The position numbers were made by a program, and so were the translations under genes. Shown one piece after another: positions 6,052 to 7,341 of a stretch of 7,341 nucleotides of DNA. The notes beneath the pieces are model-generated. The model was given only the letters and a program-made list of their open reading frames with translations. It was not told where the DNA came from and did no database searches. Origin of the DNA: Rhodospirillales bacterium (GTDB lineage Bacteria > Pseudomonadota > Alphaproteobacteria > JAREAF01); assembly GCA_029240475.1 (NCBI GenBank), contig JAREAF010000138.1:1-7341 (forward strand). Direction: 5' to 3'. How positions within the stretch are numbered: position 1 is the first letter of the stretch; every line of letters begins with the position of its first letter.

Positions 6052-6973
6052 CGAACGCATTCGCCGGATGCAGGAGCGCGGCGTCGTGACGCCGGAGCAG
6101 GCGGCCATGCTGCGCGCCAGCATCTCGACCGCGGCGCCGGCCGGGGGACCGGCTGCGCCGCCGCCTCCCCGCCGGGCGCGGATGACGGGATGGCTGCTCG
6201 CCGCCGGTGCACTGGCGGCCATCGCCATCGTCTTGCTCCTCGCATCCATCACGCCCGAGGCGGCGCGGATCGACGACGTCTCGCAGACGATCAATCAAGT
6301 TGGGGGACATGGGGAGATGAATAGGTCGCTGTCGGCGGTCCTCGGGATCGGCATTCTGATCATCGTGCCGCTGCTGGTGTGGGTCTTCACCCACAACAGC
6401 CTGGTCAACCGCGAGGAGCGGGTGTTCGAAGCCTGGGCCGATACGGAAAGCAACATGCAGCGCCGCGCCGACCTCATTCCGGCGCTGGTCGACACGGTGT
6501 CGCGATACCTGGAGCATGAGCGCGGCACCTTCACCGAGGTGAGCGGCCAGCGCGCGACCGCGCTGAAGGAGGCGAAGGCCAGCCTCGACGAGCTGATCCG
6601 GGCGAGCCGTGACGCCGCAGAGCTCATGCGCCAGCGCGGCGCGGCGGCGGTCGAGGACGAAGCCCTGCTGCGCACGCTCGCCGAGGCGGAGGCGCGCATG
6701 GGCGCGGGCATCCGCACCGTCATGGGGGTGGCGGAGGCCTATCCCGAGTTGCGGTCCTCCGACCAGTTCCTCGAGCTGCAGGGCCAGCTCGAAGGCACCG
6801 AGAACCGCATCAATGTCGCGCGCATGCGCTTCAACGAGGCGGTGCGCGCCTACAATGCCGCCATCCGCTACCTGCCGGGCAGCCTGGTCGCGAGCCTCGG
6901 GAATTTCCACCGCAAGGCCTATTTCCAGAGCACCGAGGAGGCGAAGCTTGTCCCCGCGCTGGCCTTCCAGTGA
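6041..6973 (+). CDS. LemA-family membrane protein with extended N-terminus
   Basis: 310 residues, longer than the roughly 180-200 typical of LemA proteins. Residues 1-28 form a short charged helical segment (NERIRRMQERGVVTPEQAAM) resembling small SHOCT-like tail motifs; a Pro/Ala-rich linker follows (about 31-45). Two hydrophobic helices lie at about 49-70 and 98-117, and the LemA domain fills 118-310. LemA landmarks are strong: NMQRRADLIPALVDTV (138-153), YPELRSSDQFLELQ (234-247), LEGTENRINVARMRFNEAV (250-268), then RAYNAAIRYLPGSLVA. The domain should form a long helical bundle; its biochemical role is not established. Ordinary LemA proteins have a single N-terminal helix, so the second helix and cytoplasmic-looking tail are unusual. 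The gene overlaps the DUF2089 gene (11 bases) and the TPM lipoprotein gene (26 bases), so all three are probably co-translated. Bases 6787-6845 recur exactly at the right edge. Confidence 0.9.
   Translation: MDPNERIRRMQERGVVTPEQAAMLRASISTAAPAGGPAAPPPPRRARMTGWLLAAGALAAIAIVLLLASITPEAARIDDVSQTINQVGGHGEMNRSLSAVLGIGILIIVPLLVWVFTHNSLVNREERVFEAWADTESNMQRRADLIPALVDTVSRYLEHERGTFTEVSGQRATALKEAKASLDELIRASRDAAELMRQRGAAAVEDEALLRTLAEAEARMGAGIRTVMGVAEAYPELRSSDQFLELQGQLEGTENRINVARMRFNEAVRAYNAAIRYLPGSLVASLGNFHRKAYFQSTEEAKLVPALAFQ
6787..6845 (+). repeat. 59-base exact direct repeat, copy 1 (inside lemA)
   Basis: This segment encodes the conserved LemA stretch from about Leu250 to Val268. It is identical base for base to the last 59 bases of the window. 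The flanking base on the left differs (A here, C at the other copy), so the match begins exactly at 6787. This copy is in its natural protein context and is taken as the original. Confidence 0.97.
6935..6941 (+). promoter_or_regulatory. Shine-Dalgarno site for the TTG start of the TPM lipoprotein
   Basis: GAGGAGG lies 6 bases before the TTG at 6948, inside the last codons of lemA. It is the strongest ribosome-binding site in the second gene cluster and decides a start that otherwise would be easy to miss. Confidence 0.7.
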
Positions 6974-7341
6974 GCTGCGCGGCCTCGCCGCCGCCGTCCT
7001 CGTGCTGCTGGCGGGCTGCGGCAAGCCGGACCTGGTGGAGGACGAGGCGGGGCTGTTGAGCGAGGCGGAGCGGGACCGCATAGCCGAGTTCCACCGCCTG
7101 CTCGCGGAGGATTACGGGATCGACTACCGCATCGTTACGTTGCGCCAAGTCGGCGATATCGAGCGTGAGGCCGTGGAGCGCTTCGCGCGCCTGAGCATCG
7201 GTGGGGAGGGGAATGGCGGGCGCGGACTGCTGCTGCTCGTCGATCCTGACAGCAAGCGCGCCCGGCTCGAGGTCGGGCGCGCGCTCGAAGGCACCGAGAA
7301 CCGCATCAATGTCGCGCGCATGCGCTTCAACGAGGCGGTGC
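6948..7341 (+). CDS. TPM-domain (YgcG-like) lipoprotein, partial; 3' end chimeric
   Basis: 131 codons open to the right edge, starting at a TTG 26 bases before the LemA stop. Residues 1-24 form a lipoprotein signal: a short N-terminus with Arg11, a hydrophobic core (LAAAVLVL), and the lipobox LAGC with Cys24, so the mature protein should be lipid-anchored on the outer face of the inner membrane or in the outer membrane. Residues about 34-115 match the TPM domain: AGLLSEAERDRIAEFHRLL, YGIDYRIVTLRQVGDIE, NGGRGLLLLVDPDSKR and ARLEVGRALEG, the last being the family's R-x-E-V-G-x-x-L-E-G strand. From about residue 116 the protein is no longer TPM-like: it reads TENRINVARMRFNEAV, which is LemA sequence. 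Genuine TPM domains continue instead with a helical segment after L-E-G. The gene is probably intact in the cell but its end here is misassembled. TPM proteins commonly neighbour LemA genes, which supports the assignment. Confidence 0.8.
   Translation, partial: MSPRWPSSELRGLAAAVLVLLAGCGKPDLVEDEAGLLSEAERDRIAEFHRLLAEDYGIDYRIVTLRQVGDIEREAVERFARLSIGGEGNGGRGLLLLVDPDSKRARLEVGRALEGTENRINVARMRFNEAV
7283..7341 (+). repeat. 59-base exact direct repeat, copy 2 (window end, chimeric)
   Basis: Identical to 6787-6845 and running to the final base, so the true length of the match is unknown. The offset is 496 bases. Copy 2 is in the same codon phase as copy 1 relative to its content, because the TPM frame and the LemA frame both read Leu-Glu-Gly (CTC GAA GGC) at the joint. 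It places LemA core sequence inside a TPM domain. An assembly loop at the contig end is the likeliest cause. Confidence 0.97.

Noticed and set aside
6026..7081. Minus-strand open frame of 351 codons opposite lemA and the TPM gene
   Set aside because: It crosses the boundary of two genes with good ribosome-binding sites and conserved motifs. Its translation is Arg/Ala-rich without a domain.
1..7341. CRISPR array, insertion sequence, toxin-antitoxin or phage-defence system
   Set aside because: No regularly spaced repeats, transposase motifs, terminal inverted repeats or defence-type domains were seen. The only long exact repeat is the 59-base pair at the right edge.

Overview
The window is GC-rich, densely coding DNA, most likely from an alphaproteobacterium. 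That reading rests on the GC bias in third codon positions, the GTG/TTG starts, a Tat-exported solute-binding protein and the general look of the proteins. No marker gene fixes the taxonomy. No mobile element, CRISPR array, tRNA or rRNA was seen.

Layout: (1) Positions 1-201, minus strand, hold the N-terminal end of a secreted FecR-domain-like protein cut by the left edge. (2) Positions 202-505 are a divergent intergenic region with no convincing gene; it must carry the promoters for both sides. (3) Positions 506-5529, plus strand, form a complete and tightly packed importer operon of the dipeptide/oligopeptide/nickel ABC class: a Tat-exported SBP_bac_5 solute-binding protein, a DppB-type permease, a DppC-type permease and one polypeptide with two fused DppD/DppF-type ATPase domains. 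The solute is captured in the periplasm, passed through the two-permease channel, and import is driven by the paired ATPase domains. The substrate cannot be read from the sequence. (4) Positions 5530-5691 are a gap with GC-rich hairpins. (5) Positions 5692-7341 hold a second, overlapping set of genes: a DUF2089 zinc-ribbon/helix-turn-helix protein, a LemA-family protein with an unusual two-helix membrane N-terminus, and a TPM-domain (YgcG-like) lipoprotein that starts at a TTG inside lemA and runs off the right edge.

The most important observation concerns the right edge. The last 59 bases (7283-7341) are an exact copy of 59 bases inside the LemA gene (6787-6845). The TPM protein therefore switches in frame, at a shared Leu-Glu-Gly, into LemA sequence. 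This is best explained as an assembly artefact at a contig end. A real 496-bp tandem duplication or gene fusion is the less likely alternative. The end of the TPM gene should not be trusted until reads across it have been examined.

The ABC operon looks ordinary. The DUF2089-LemA-TPM cassette is the part whose biology is least understood.
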